DNA from: Microcella putealis
GTDB taxonomy: Bacteria > Actinomycetota > Actinomycetes > Actinomycetales > Microbacteriaceae
Direction of reading: 5' to 3'
Assembly (NCBI RefSeq): GCF_004216575.1
Contig: NZ_SGWW01000001.1
Location: forward strand, 186,001-250,000
Length of the DNA stretch: 64,000 nucleotides
This document shows positions 1 to 8,171 of this stretch, one piece after another; positions within the stretch are counted from its first letter, which is position 1; every line of letters begins with the position of its first letter. The notes below the pieces were generated by a model. It had not been told where the DNA came from and made no database searches. It saw nothing but the letters and a program-made list of their open reading frames with translations. The translations under genes were made by a program, and so were the position numbers.

Positions 1-426
1 TCGACGATCTACGGCGACTCGGTCGGCGGCTTCGCACCCATCAAAGACGTGCCAAAGCTGCTGGTGTGGGAGCTCGCCCGCTGGCGCAACGCGCACGCCG
101 AAGCCCGTGGTGAGACGCCGCCGATCCCTGTCGGCTCGATCGAGAAGCCGCCGAGCGCCGAACTGCGGCCCGATCAGACCGACCAAGACTCGCTGCCGCC
201 CTATGAGGTGCTCGACGAGATTCTCGAGCACTACATCTCGGAGCTACTCGGCAAAGACGACATCGTGGCGCTCGGATTCGACCGCGAGATCGTCGAGTTC
301 GTGACGGGCCTCGTGGATCGCGCCGAGTGGAAGCGGCGCCAGGGGGCGATCGGGCCGAAGATTTCGGCGATCGCGTTCGGGCGCGATCGGCGACTGCCCA
401 TTACTTATCGGCCCACTGACCTGTAG
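1..426 (+). CDS. nadE: Glutamine-dependent NAD+ synthetase, C-terminal part (cut by window edge)
   Basis: Open frame from base 1 to the TAG at 424-426; the N-terminal glutaminase half lies outside the window. It begins in the synthetase domain with STIYGDSVGGFAPIKDVPK and ends with the family's C-terminal signature GPKISAIAFGRDRRLPIT. The enzyme amidates deamido-NAD+ to NAD+ using ATP and glutamine, the last step of the pathway whose first steps (nadABC) lie 50 kb downstream. About 141 residues are visible. It is followed by panB after 64 bp. Confidence 0.85.
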   Translation, partial: STIYGDSVGGFAPIKDVPKLLVWELARWRNAHAEARGETPPIPVGSIEKPPSAELRPDQTDQDSLPPYEVLDEILEHYISELLGKDDIVALGFDREIVEFVTGLVDRAEWKRRQGAIGPKISAIAFGRDRRLPITYRPTDL

Positions 427-478
427 CCGTCGCGGCGCGATGCGCCGCGCGTATCGGCCCACTGACCGGTGACGGGTC

Positions 479-484
479 TAGGCT
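479..484 (+). promoter_or_regulatory. -10 box TAGGCT of a leaderless panB transcript
   Basis: TAGGCT ends 6 nt before the panB ATG, placing transcription start at or next to the start codon. There is no convincing ribosome binding site. Same TANNNT-6/7-RTG arrangement as many genes here. Confidence 0.5.
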
Positions 485-490
485 CGCTGC

Positions 491-1336
491 ATGGCTGAGG
501 CACCGAAGCGCGTCCGTATCCGCCACTTTGCTCGGGCGAAAGAGCAGGGCATCACGATCACGGGGCTCACCTCGTATGACGTGCTCACCGCCCAGATCTT
601 CGACGAGGCCGGCATCGACTTTCTGCTCGTCGGCGACTCGGCGGGCAACACCGTGCTCGGCTACGACACGACCTTGCCGGTCACAATCGACGACCTCATT
701 CCGCTGACCCGCGGTGTCGTGCGCGGCGTGAAGCGCGCACTCGTCGTCGCGGACATGCCCTTCGGCTCGTACGAGACGGGCGCCGACGAGGCTCTGCACA
801 CCGCCTTCCGGTTCATGAAAGAGACAGGCGCGCACGCCGTCAAGCTCGAGGGCGGGGTGCGCTCTGCTGAACAGATCCGCCGCATCGTGTCGGCGGGCAT
901 CCCCGTCATGGGGCACGTGGGCTTCACTCCCCAGTCGGAGCACGGTCTCGGTGGGCACGTCATTCAGGGCCGCGGCAGCGCCGTCGATCAGCTGCTCGCC
1001 GATGCGAAGGCGGTCGAGGAGGCGGGAGCGTTTGCGGTCGTGCTCGAGATGGTGCCCGCAGAGGCGGCCGAGCGCGTGACGGCCGAGTTGAGCATCCCCA
1101 CCATCAGCGTCGGAGCGGGCCCGCATTGCGACGGCCAGCTGGTCGTCTGGACCGACTGGGCGGGCCTCACGAGTGGGCGCATCCCGAAGTTCGTCAAGCA
1201 GTACGCGAACCTGCGCACGGTGCTGTTCGACGCCGCCGTCGCGTACAAGGCCGACGTCGAGTCGGGCGCCTACCCCGACGAGGCACACAGCTACAGCGAC
1301 GAGACGGCCGAAAAGGCGCACCGCGAGCGCGAGTAG
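491..1336 (+). CDS. panB: 3-methyl-2-oxobutanoate (ketopantoate) hydroxymethyltransferase
   Basis: 281 residues, the usual PanB length. It transfers a hydroxymethyl group from methylenetetrahydrofolate to ketoisovalerate, the first committed step of pantothenate/CoA synthesis. Family motifs are visible: [40 protein letters not shown], the VKLEGG segment, GHVGFTPQ and the catalytic VLEMVPAE region. The ATG at 491 is preceded 6 nt upstream by TAGGCT, so the mRNA is probably leaderless. It follows nadE on the same strand; panC and panD are not in the window. Confidence 0.93.
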   Translation: MAEAPKRVRIRHFARAKEQGITITGLTSYDVLTAQIFDEAGIDFLLVGDSAGNTVLGYDTTLPVTIDDLIPLTRGVVRGVKRALVVADMPFGSYETGADEALHTAFRFMKETGAHAVKLEGGVRSAEQIRRIVSAGIPVMGHVGFTPQSEHGLGGHVIQGRGSAVDQLLADAKAVEEAGAFAVVLEMVPAEAAERVTAELSIPTISVGAGPHCDGQLVVWTDWAGLTSGRIPKFVKQYANLRTVLFDAAVAYKADVESGAYPDEAHSYSDETAEKAHRERE

Positions 1337-1373
1337 CGACGGGCGCAGCGAACGTGGCGCCGATGGCCGAGAG

Positions 1374-1541
1374 CTAGCTTTCCTCCCGCTCGTCCGCCTC
1401 CCACTCGGCCGCACGGCGGAGCAGCGTCTCGGGAGCCCGCTCGGCCTCCTCGCGGCTCGCGAATGGGCCGTAGCGGTCACCGCCGAGTGACTGCGGGCCC
1501 TCTTCGACCTCGCCCGTCTTGTGGTTGTACCACCAGGCCAT
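1374..1541 (-). CDS. Small conserved actinobacterial protein (SPOR-like, 55 aa)
   Basis: Starts [17 protein letters not shown], with a good ribosome binding site GGGGAGG five bases before the ATG at 1541. The stop is at 1374-1376. It is strongly acidic at the C-terminus and continues with [13 protein letters not shown], which resembles the short actinobacterial proteins annotated as SPOR-domain-like. It is divergent from map and convergent with panB. Function is unknown; I call it from the RBS, the composition and recollection of similar small proteins. The longer frame extending upstream to 1670 would overlap map and lacks a start signal. Confidence 0.65.
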   Translation of the reverse strand: MAWWYNHKTGEVEEGPQSLGGDRYGPFASREEAERAPETLLRRAAEWEADEREES

Positions 1542-1586
1542 GACTGCCTCCCCTGCCCGAGCGTCGGGGCGTCTCCTCGCGCTCGA

Positions 1587-1592
1587 TAGACT
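1587..1592 (+). promoter_or_regulatory. -10 box TAGACT for map
   Basis: TAGACT ends 7 nt before the ATG at 1600. It supports that start and a leaderless mRNA over the upstream alternative at 1519. Confidence 0.5.
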
Positions 1593-1599
1593 CAACGCT

Positions 1600-2466
1600 A
1601 TGCCCCGCGACGACTCCGGCCGACTGATTCCGGGGCAACTCACCCCCCAGCGCGCGGTTCCCGCCGCCATCCCGCGGCCGCCCTACGTCGGCAAGCCCAC
1701 CCCGCCCGAGCACCTCGGCGGCGACGTCTACGATGCGGAGACGATCGAGCGCATCCGTGCCGCCGGGACGATCGCGGCTGGCGCCGTCGAGGCTGTCGGC
1801 GCGGCCATTCGCCCCGGCGTCACGACCGATGAGCTCGACCGCATCGCCCACGAGTACGTCACCGGTCACGGCGCGTACCCGTCGACGCTCGGCTATCGCG
1901 GGTTTCCCAAGTCGTGCTGCACGAGCCTCAACGAGGTGATTTGCCACGGGATCCCCGACGACACCGTCATCGCCGAGGGCGACATCGTGAACATTGACAT
2001 CACGGCTTACAAGGACGGCGTGCACGGCGACCTCAACAAGACCTTCCTCGCCGGTGAGGTCGCCGACGAGGCGAGGATGCTCGTCGAGCGCACTGAGGAG
2101 GCGCTGCGCCGCGGCATCAAGGCGGTCGCCCCCGGCCGCCCCATCAACGTCATCGGGCGTGCCATCGAGGCGTACGCCAAGCGCTTCGGCTACGGAGTCG
2201 TGCGCGACTTCACCGGGCACGGCGTCGGCACCTCGTTTCACACGGGGCTCGTGATCCCCCACTACGACGCCGCCCCGCTCTACGACCAGACGATCCAGGA
2301 GGGCATGGTGTTCACGATCGAACCCATGCTGACGCTCGGCACCCACGAGTGGGACATGTGGGCCGACGACTGGACAGTCACGACGAAAGACAAGCAGTAC
2401 TCCGCACAGTTCGAGCACACCCTCGTGGTGACCGAGCGCGGCGCCGACGTTCTGACGCTGCCGTAG
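1600..2466 (+). CDS. map: Methionine aminopeptidase type I
   Basis: Removes the initiator Met from nascent proteins with a dinuclear metal centre. From the ATG at 1600 ([16 protein letters not shown]) the protein has 288 residues, typical of the actinobacterial long form with an SH3-binding-like N-terminal extension. Metal ligands are visible in [20 protein letters not shown] (two Asp), [13 protein letters not shown] (His), FTIEPML (Glu) and QFEHTLVV (Glu). I chose 1600 because TAGACT lies exactly 7 nt upstream; the frame opens further back at 1519 but that part is unlike the family. Confidence 0.92.
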   Translation: MPRDDSGRLIPGQLTPQRAVPAAIPRPPYVGKPTPPEHLGGDVYDAETIERIRAAGTIAAGAVEAVGAAIRPGVTTDELDRIAHEYVTGHGAYPSTLGYRGFPKSCCTSLNEVICHGIPDDTVIAEGDIVNIDITAYKDGVHGDLNKTFLAGEVADEARMLVERTEEALRRGIKAVAPGRPINVIGRAIEAYAKRFGYGVVRDFTGHGVGTSFHTGLVIPHYDAAPLYDQTIQEGMVFTIEPMLTLGTHEWDMWADDWTVTTKDKQYSAQFEHTLVVTERGADVLTLP

Positions 2467-2506
2467 GGCGCGCATCCCCGATTGTTCGCGAGAGGCAGGC
2501 AGAGCG

Positions 2507-3253
2507 ATGACCCAGGCGATCGGCATCGACATTGGCGGCACCGGCATCAAGGGCGCTCTCGTCGACCTTGACTCGGGCGAACTCGTCAGTGAGCGCGTCA
2601 AGCGCTCGACCCCCGAGGGCGGACGACCCGACGACGTCATCGCCGTCGTCGCCGAGATTGCGGACGAGCTGGGCGCGGAGCAGCTCGACGCAGTCGGCGT
2701 CTGCTTCCCCGCGATCGTGCTCGACGGGCACACCATGTCGGCTGCCAACGTCTCGGACGAGTGGATCGGCCTGGATGCCGACCGCCTGTTTGCCGAGGCG
2801 CTCGGCCGCGACATCCACTTCGTCAACGACGCCGACGCTGCCGGTTACGCCGAGGCACGCTACGGGGCCGCCGCCGGCCGCGCGGGGCTCACGATCGTGA
2901 CGACGCTCGGCACCGGCATTGGCTCAGCGTTCATTCATGACGGGGTTTTGCTGCCGAACACCGAGCTGGGGCATCTCGAGCTCGACGGTTCCGACGTCGA
3001 GACGTGGGCCGCGAACTCGGTGCGGGAACGCGACGAGCTGAGCTTCGAGGAGTGGGCGGTGCGTTTGCAGCGCTTCTACGCCCACGTCGAGTTTCTCTTC
3101 TCCCCCACGCTGTTCGTCGTCGGTGGCGGGGTGTCGAAGCACCACGAAGAATTCCTGCCGCTGCTTCGGCTGCGCACGCCCATCGTGCCCGCGACGCTGC
3201 GCAACAACGCTGGTCTCATGGGCGCCGCGGCGCTCGCCCATCGACACGGCTGA
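2507..3253 (+). CDS. ppgK: Polyphosphate-dependent glucokinase
   Basis: 248 residues of the ROK superfamily. It phosphorylates glucose with polyphosphate (often also ATP). The N-terminal phosphate motif GIDIGGTGIKGALVD, the substrate/catalytic segment HFVNDADAAGYAEARYGAA (Asp as base) and TTLGTGIGSAFIHDG are clear, followed by NTELGHLELDG. The C-terminal GGGVSKHHEEFLP fits PpgK rather than a transcriptional ROK protein, since no DNA-binding domain is present. A purine-rich stretch before the ATG (GAGAGGCAGG) serves as ribosome binding site. It is convergent with the small gene at 3279. Confidence 0.9.
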   Translation: MTQAIGIDIGGTGIKGALVDLDSGELVSERVKRSTPEGGRPDDVIAVVAEIADELGAEQLDAVGVCFPAIVLDGHTMSAANVSDEWIGLDADRLFAEALGRDIHFVNDADAAGYAEARYGAAAGRAGLTIVTTLGTGIGSAFIHDGVLLPNTELGHLELDGSDVETWAANSVRERDELSFEEWAVRLQRFYAHVEFLFSPTLFVVGGGVSKHHEEFLPLLRLRTPIVPATLRNNAGLMGAAALAHRHG

Positions 3254-3278
3254 ACGCGCAGAGGGCCCTCGGTTAGCG

Positions 3279-3377
3279 CTACGCCAGGACGTAGTTGACG
3301 GCGACGTACCAGATGAAGACGCCCGCGATCACGAGCGCGGACAGTACGGAAACGGCCATGATGAGTCGCTGCGTCAT
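3279..3377 (-). CDS. Small single-pass membrane protein (32 aa)
   Basis: A 32-codon frame on the minus strand with a strong AAAGGA five bases before its ATG at 3377. The product begins MTQRLIM and is then one hydrophobic helix ending VAVNYVLA. A positively charged N-terminus followed by about 20 apolar residues suggests a membrane-anchored microprotein. It sits downstream of the desaturase on the same strand and is separated from it by a 12-bp hairpin. No family recognised. The ribosome binding site, the stop position and the clean membrane helix argue against chance. Confidence 0.55.
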   Translation of the reverse strand: MTQRLIMAVSVLSALVIAGVFIWYVAVNYVLA

Positions 3378-3425
3378 CGCAATCCTTTCGACGGGGTGCC
3401 TCGCGTCAAGTATGACGGAACGCGG

Positions 3426-3459
3426 CTGAGGGCGCGGCCCTCGCGGACCGCGCCCTCAG
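3426..3459 (-). terminator. 12-bp stem-loop downstream of the desaturase gene
   Basis: A perfect inverted repeat, CTGAGGGCGCGG (3426-3437) and its complement (3448-3459), with a 10-nt loop. It lies between the desaturase stop and the small membrane protein. There is no T-tract, as is common for high-GC terminators. Confidence 0.6.
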
Positions 3460-3500
3460 GGGCGGATGCTGCGCGCGCGATCGCGACGCGCATCCAGAAA

Positions 3501-4685
3501 TCAGGTGGTACGGAAACGGTTCACCAGCGGGCAGTCGAACGGGTTGCGCGCGCTCAGCCCCACCTCGTTCAGGTAGCGGATGACGATGCGATACGACTCG
3601 GCGACACCGGCCTCGGTGTACGGAATCTCGAGCTGGTTCGCGTACTCACGCGTGATCTCGCGGGCCTTCGACAGCGCCGGACGCGGCATGTTCGGGAACA
3701 GGTGGTGCTCGACCTGGTGGTTGAGCCCGCCGAACAGGGCGGTCGCCCACCAGCCGCCGCGAATGTTGCGCGAGGTGATGATCTGACGGCTCAGGAAGTC
3801 GAGCGGGCTATCGGCCGGCAAGATCGGCATGCCCTTGTGGTTGGGGGCGAAGCTCGCACCCATGTACACGCCAAAGACGGCCATCTGCACGCCGAGGAAG
3901 GCGAAGGCCATGCCGAGCGGCAGGGCCCAGAACAGCACGGCGATGTAGAGGCTGAGGCGCAGCGTGATGAGGGTGAGCTCGAGCGCGCGGCCCTCGATGC
4001 GGCCCTTCTGCATGAGCGAACGCACACCCTGCACATGCAGGTTGAGCCCTTCGAGCGTCAGCAGCGGGAAGAACAGGTAGCCCTGCTTGCGCGTGATGAG
4101 GGCGAGGAAGCCGGTGTGCTTCTCGGCGTCTTCCGGCGTGAAGACGATCGTGTCGGGCTCGATGTCGGGGTCGGCCCCGCGCTGGTTCGGCTTCGCGTGG
4201 TGGCGCGAGTGCTTGTGCATCCACCAGTGGTAGCTGATGCCGACGACGCCGGCGGCGAGGATGCGGCCCACACGGTCATTCGTCTTTCCGGAGGTCCAGA
4301 TCTGGCGGTGCGCCGCCTCGTGCGTGACGAAGGCGATCTGGGTGAGGATGATGCCGAGGGCTGCCGCGATGAGCAGCTGGAACCAGCTGTCGCCGAGGAG
4401 CACGAAACCGGTGATGGCGCCGCCCAGGGCGACGGCGAGGCCGGCGAAGACGGCGTAGTAGAAGCCCGTTCGGCGGCGCAGGAGGCCGGCGTCACGAACC
4501 GTGCGCATGAGCGCGGCGTAGGTGCTCGTCGGGTGCACATAATCGGCAGGACGAGGAGTGGTCGAACGGACAGGACCAAGTGACGAAGCAGACATACGGC
4601 TTTCGGGGTCTGTGTACGACTTCCCAGCCGTGATGGCGATGAGCAACTGCTCGGTAGATGTCTGCGACGCTACGCTCCGAGCCAT
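3501..4685 (-). CDS. Membrane fatty acid / acyl-CoA desaturase
   Basis: A di-iron membrane desaturase introducing double bonds in acyl chains. All three histidine boxes are present: HEAAHRQ (HXXXH), HKHSRHH (HXXHH type) and NHQVEHHLFP. Hydrophobic segments before the first box (FYYAVFAGLAVALGGAITGF and the next helix) and after the second give the usual four-helix topology. Two starts are possible: ATG 4685 (394 aa), placed 7 nt after a TACCCT -10 box, and ATG 4595 (364 aa, MSASSLGPV) closer to usual family length. I list the former because of the promoter spacing. No redox partner lies nearby. Confidence 0.85.
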   Translation of the reverse strand: MARSVASQTSTEQLLIAITAGKSYTDPESRMSASSLGPVRSTTPRPADYVHPTSTYAALMRTVRDAGLLRRRTGFYYAVFAGLAVALGGAITGFVLLGDSWFQLLIAAALGIILTQIAFVTHEAAHRQIWTSGKTNDRVGRILAAGVVGISYHWWMHKHSRHHAKPNQRGADPDIEPDTIVFTPEDAEKHTGFLALITRKQGYLFFPLLTLEGLNLHVQGVRSLMQKGRIEGRALELTLITLRLSLYIAVLFWALPLGMAFAFLGVQMAVFGVYMGASFAPNHKGMPILPADSPLDFLSRQIITSRNIRGGWWATALFGGLNHQVEHHLFPNMPRPALSKAREITREYANQLEIPYTEAGVAESYRIVIRYLNEVGLSARNPFDCPLVNRFRTT

Positions 4686-4692
4686 GCCCGGG

Positions 4693-4698
4693 AGGGTA
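4693..4698 (-). promoter_or_regulatory. -10 box TACCCT (overlapping TATACC) before the desaturase
   Basis: On the minus strand TATACCCT ends 7 nt before the ATG at 4685, giving a leaderless or near-leaderless desaturase mRNA. Confidence 0.45.
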
Positions 4699-4707
4699 TA
4701 TGCCGGG

Positions 4708-5466
4708 TCAGCGCGGCGTGTCGCGTCGCTCGTGATCAGCGCTGATCGAGAAGAGTCCGATCAACGATCGGTCGGCAACCCCCTGAGCGACGTCGCGGAG
4801 AGCCAAGTCGTGGGTGCGTGCGTGGTCGCGCATCGCGGTGAACGCCTCGTCCATCGTGTACGGGCCGACAATGGCGAGCACGCCCTTCGCCTGCTCAATC
4901 AGCACCCGTGTGTCGAGGGCTCGCTGCAACTGTTCTGCGAGGATCGTGCTGTCGCGAATGGTGCGCTCATGCAGAATGCCGATCGTCGCGACGTCGGTGA
5001 GCGCCTGGGCGAGCAGAGCATCCTCGGTCGTCGGGGAGCCGGCGCGCGTACGGAACAGGTTCATGGCGCCGAGAATCTCACCGCGCAATCGCATGGGGGT
5101 CGCGAAGACGGAGGCGAAGCCCTGGCTTAACGCCTCGTCGCTGAAGCGTGGCCAGTGGTCACGCTGAGCCGCAATGTCATCGACGACGACGAGCTGCCCC
5201 GCCTCGAAGCAATCGACGCACGGGCCGGCACCGGCACTCAGCTGCATGACCTCAACGAGCTTCGCCTGCTCGCTCGTCGACGCCACGAGCTGCAGGGTGC
5301 CGTCGTCATCGGCCAGCAGGATGCCGCCCGCCTCGACATCGAGCACCGTCACCGAGACCTCGACGAGTGTTTGGAGCAGATCGATGATGTCGAAGTCGGA
5401 GACCAAAATATCGGCGACCGCCACGAACGCGTCAGACACGCGCTGCTCACGCTGTCTATCGATCAT
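4708..5466 (-). CDS. GAF-ANTAR domain RNA-binding regulator
   Basis: 252 residues. The N-terminal GAF sensory domain (residues about 15-165) includes LQTLVEVSVTVLDVEAGGIL and a central Cys pair context GAGPCVDCFEAGQ. The C-terminal ANTAR domain (about 185-240) contains LDTRVLIEQAKGVLAIV and a helix with DHARTHDLALRDVAQGV. ANTAR proteins bind tandem hexaloop hairpins in mRNA leaders and act as antiterminators, with the GAF part sensing a signal. It is divergent from the second such gene at 5673. No histidine-kinase or phosphoacceptor domain is fused. Confidence 0.9.
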   Translation of the reverse strand: MIDRQREQRVSDAFVAVADILVSDFDIIDLLQTLVEVSVTVLDVEAGGILLADDDGTLQLVASTSEQAKLVEVMQLSAGAGPCVDCFEAGQLVVVDDIAAQRDHWPRFSDEALSQGFASVFATPMRLRGEILGAMNLFRTRAGSPTTEDALLAQALTDVATIGILHERTIRDSTILAEQLQRALDTRVLIEQAKGVLAIVGPYTMDEAFTAMRDHARTHDLALRDVAQGVADRSLIGLFSISADHERRDTPR

Positions 5467-5672
5467 GAGACGTCCTAGCGAGACAGGAATCGCGCGTCGC
5501 GGTGACTACTGACCGTGATCGTCGTCTTGCCGGGTCGCCTGCCTGCTCCCCGAGTGGGGCCGAGTCTACGCCCGCCGGCGACGCGCCGATGCCCTCACCC
5601 GTACACTTCAGAGACCGACGCTGTCGACCTCTGTGGCCGATGCTCCGCCGGCCGACGCAGGCGGGAGCCCCG

Positions 5673-6347
5673 ATGTCAGAGTTTCTGCACGGTTCGAGCG
5701 ACGACGTCGTGGCGCTCTGCGACCCGTTCCTGATCGCGTTGCCCTTCACAGGGGCGCTCGTTTCCGTCATCGACGGGGTGGGACTGCGTACTGGGGTCGC
5801 GGCGAGCGATCCGGTTGCCGCGCGCTGGGACGAGTGGGAGCTGGAGCTCGGCATCGGCCCACTGACCCAGGCAAGCGCCACCGCGACCGCGCGCTTTATC
5901 CCCGACCTGGACGCCGCGGACGCGCGGGCGACGGTGAATCCTTTGCTTGCCGAGGGCCTGCTCGCACTCGGCATCCACGCAGTACTCGCGCTCCCGCTCG
6001 TGCTCGGCTCCGCCACGATCGGTGTCGCCGGTCTCTATCGAACGACGCCGGGCGGGCTCACCGAAGCGCAGTGGCTCACTGCCCTCGAGATTGCGCGCGC
6101 GATCACGCTTCCGACTGTTCGTCGAGCGGTGCGAGTGGCAGACGCACCGGAGGAGGGTGATGCCGACGCACGCGGCGGCCTGCGGCGTGAAGTGCACCAG
6201 GCAACCGGGATGCTGAGCGCGCTCCTCGACATCAGCCTGACAGACGCCTTTGCCCGGCTGCGCGCGGCCGCGATCGCCAGCGGGCGCTCAATCAGCGCAC
6301 TTGCGGCCGACATCGTCGAGCGCCGCATCGACGGTCACGACCTCTAA
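5673..6347 (+). CDS. GAF-ANTAR domain RNA-binding regulator
   Basis: 224 residues from ATG 5673, which has GCGGGAG upstream; the frame extends back to 5502 but that part is arginine/proline-rich and unlike a GAF domain. GAF region: LIALPFTGALVSVIDGVGLR and LGIGPLTQASATATA. ANTAR region: REVHQATGMLSALLDIS and RLRAAAIASGRSISALAADI. It lies between a divergent GAF-ANTAR gene and the 3' end of rnpB. It is a paralogue of both neighbours, so the locus holds three putative antiterminators. Confidence 0.85.
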   Translation: MSEFLHGSSDDVVALCDPFLIALPFTGALVSVIDGVGLRTGVAASDPVAARWDEWELELGIGPLTQASATATARFIPDLDAADARATVNPLLAEGLLALGIHAVLALPLVLGSATIGVAGLYRTTPGGLTEAQWLTALEIARAITLPTVRRAVRVADAPEEGDADARGGLRREVHQATGMLSALLDISLTDAFARLRAAAIASGRSISALAADIVERRIDGHDL

Positions 6348-6386
6348 CCCGTCGTCACAGGGCGTTCCGCGGGGCTCTGCAGTGGG

Positions 6387-6781
6387 GGCAAGCGGGCCGA
6401 CCGATACGCCGGGTTCTGTCCTCGGGGCTCAGCCCTGAGGGACGGCCATCTATCTCGGGGTGGCGTTGCCGACACCCTCTAGCGATCTACCCGGCACCTC
6501 GGCGAGCAGCGTCACGGGTGCCTGTCTGATCTAGCTCCGGGCGAGGTTTACCCAGCAGCCCCGATCACTCGGGGCTCTGGTGGTCTCTTACACCACCGTT
6601 TCACCCTTACCGGCGGCCGAAGCCGCCGGCGGTCTGCTCTCTGTTGCACTTTCTCGCGGATTGCTCCGGGTGGGTGTTACCCACCGCCCTGCTCTGTGGA
6701 GCCCGGACGTTCCTCGGCGGTGCCGTTCCCCGATTACTCGGGGCGCGCATCCGACGCGACCGTCTGGTCGACCCGCTTGCC
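6387..6781 (-). ncRNA. rnpB: RNase P RNA (type A)
   Basis: Minus-strand RNA with the universal core elements: GAGGAACGTCCGGGCTCC near the 5' end (A-to-C change from the usual GAGGAAAGTCC), the GTGCAACAGAGAGCA and AAGGGTGAAACGGTG segments, GGTAAACCTCGCCCGGAGC, and ACAGAACCCGGC at the 3' end. The ends are set by a 16-bp P1 helix (6766-6781 with 6387-6402, one G-U). Length is about 395 nt. It processes tRNA 5' leaders. The last 48 nt of the upstream GAF-ANTAR reading frame lie inside its 5' end. Confidence 0.93.
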
Positions 6782-7588
6782 GTCGACATCGTAGCGCTCG
6801 AGGGTCAGGCGGGCGCTGCCACGGTCGAGCTGATCAGCGCTGCCAGCGTGAGCAGCCGCCACAACCAGGGGAAAGAGACCAGGGGTCTCTCGCGCGATGA
6901 TTCCCCGAGCGACGGTGTCGGGCGACAATGTCCGAGAAGCTGCCCAGTTGTCCAGCGCCGTCAACGCGTCGTCAATTCCGATCCCACAGACTCCCGCGAG
7001 GATGCCGGCCGCGCGATCACGAGCAATCTGATCGTGGCTGGCCCGAAGTAGCGTGTCAGCCTCTCGCCGCCCAGCCGCCCGCTCCTGCTCGACGACCAGA
7101 CCGACAGCGCCGATGGCGGCGAGAGCTGTCGCACCGCGAACAGCGGCGGACGATGGCACGTCGGTTGACGTCGAATAGAGACTCAGGACGCCGAGCGCAC
7201 GGCCATCCGCGCGAACGGCAATCGTCACCATGGATCCGACGTCCATGCCGACCGCGCTCGCTCGGAAGGCGGGCCAGCGGCGCCCGGCCTCGCTGAGGGC
7301 GCCCAGCGCCCAGCCATGACCGAGACCCCAACACTCGATGATCGGGCCCGCTCCCATCGCAAGCTGAAACGCGTCGAGCCGCCGCGCTCGCTCATCGGTG
7401 ACCGACCTCAGCCGCAGCGCGCCGTCAGCGGTCACCGCCGACAGTGCGACTGATTCGAAGCCTGAAAGCTTGGCGGTCTCGTCAACGAGAGCGTGCGAGG
7501 TGCCGGGAAGACCCGTGTCGTGCAGGAGCCCCGTGGCAACCGCAACGCACGCGTCGATCACGTGTTGTTCGAACGACGAACCGTTCAT
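6734..7588 (-). CDS. GAF-ANTAR regulator overlapping the rnpB 5' end
   Basis: 284 residues from the ATG at 7588 (MNGSSFEQHVIDACVAVATG); the frame continues upstream to 7654 without a better start. GAF domain: LSGFESVALSAVTADGALR and LAMGAGPIIECWGLGHGWAL. ANTAR domain near the C-terminus: HDQIARDRAAGILAGVCG and LSPDTVARGI. The final residues (KRVDQTVASDARPE) are encoded inside the RNase P RNA P1/P2 region, and the rnpB -10 box lies in this coding sequence. The overlap constrains both products. Confidence 0.85.
   Translation of the reverse strand: MNGSSFEQHVIDACVAVATGLLHDTGLPGTSHALVDETAKLSGFESVALSAVTADGALRLRSVTDERARRLDAFQLAMGAGPIIECWGLGHGWALGALSEAGRRWPAFRASAVGMDVGSMVTIAVRADGRALGVLSLYSTSTDVPSSAAVRGATALAAIGAVGLVVEQERAAGRREADTLLRASHDQIARDRAAGILAGVCGIGIDDALTALDNWAASRTLSPDTVARGIIARETPGLFPLVVAAAHAGSADQLDRGSARLTLERYDVDGKRVDQTVASDARPE
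6788..6793 (-). promoter_or_regulatory. -10 box TACGAT of rnpB
   Basis: TACGAT on the minus strand ends 6 nt before the first base of the P1 helix (6781). It is embedded in the GAF-ANTAR coding sequence. I see no good -35. Confidence 0.5.
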
Positions 7589-7748
7589 GGGTAGACCCCG
7601 AACTGGCGGAATATCGGAACCGTCCGGACCCGGGCAGGTATTCCGATCGCGCATCGCTCGAGTGACGCCGCGCTCGAGCGCCCTCAGCGTACGCCCTCAG
7701 CCGGTGAGCGTCGAGGAAAAGCCGCGAAGAGCGGATGCGCGAGGTGCG

Positions 7749-8171
7749 TCAGCGACGGAACGAGGCCCGCGCATCCATTGCCTCGTTGGCGAGGGCGTCG
7801 GCGCGGGAGTTCTGAACGCGCGGAATCCACTCGAAGCGCACGGGCGTGCCGGTGAGCACCTGGCGGGCTTCGGCGGCGAGCTCGGCCATCGAGGGGTGCT
7901 TGATCTTCCAGCGGCCCATCATCTGTTCGACGACGAGCTTGGAGTCCATGCGTACGGTGAGTTCAGCCTCGCCGTCGAGGGCGATGGCGGCGCGCACGCC
8001 CTCGATCATGCCGCGGTACTCCGCCACGTTGTTGCTCGCGGTTCCCACCCAGACCCCGAGCTCGGCGACGACCTCCCCAGTCGCGGGGTCAATGACGACC
8101 GCACCCCCGGCGGCAGGGCCGGGGTTGCCGCGCGAGCCACCGTCTGCTTCGACGACGAGCTCGCGCGTCAC
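7749..8171 (-). CDS. Ribonuclease HI family protein
   Basis: 140 residues, the single-domain RNase H fold. It opens with VEADGGSRGNPGPAAGGAVV (first catalytic Asp) and carries SNNVAEYRGMIEG (Glu), VRMDSKLVVEQM (Asp) and RVQNSRADALANEAMD (final Asp), so the four acidic residues needed for two-metal catalysis are present. It degrades RNA in RNA-DNA hybrids. The GTG start overlaps the stop of the coiled-coil gene upstream (8168-8171), so the two are probably translationally coupled, as in many actinobacteria. Confidence 0.88.
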   Translation of the reverse strand: MTRELVVEADGGSRGNPGPAAGGAVVIDPATGEVVAELGVWVGTASNNVAEYRGMIEGVRAAIALDGEAELTVRMDSKLVVEQMMGRWKIKHPSMAELAAEARQVLTGTPVRFEWIPRVQNSRADALANEAMDARASFRR

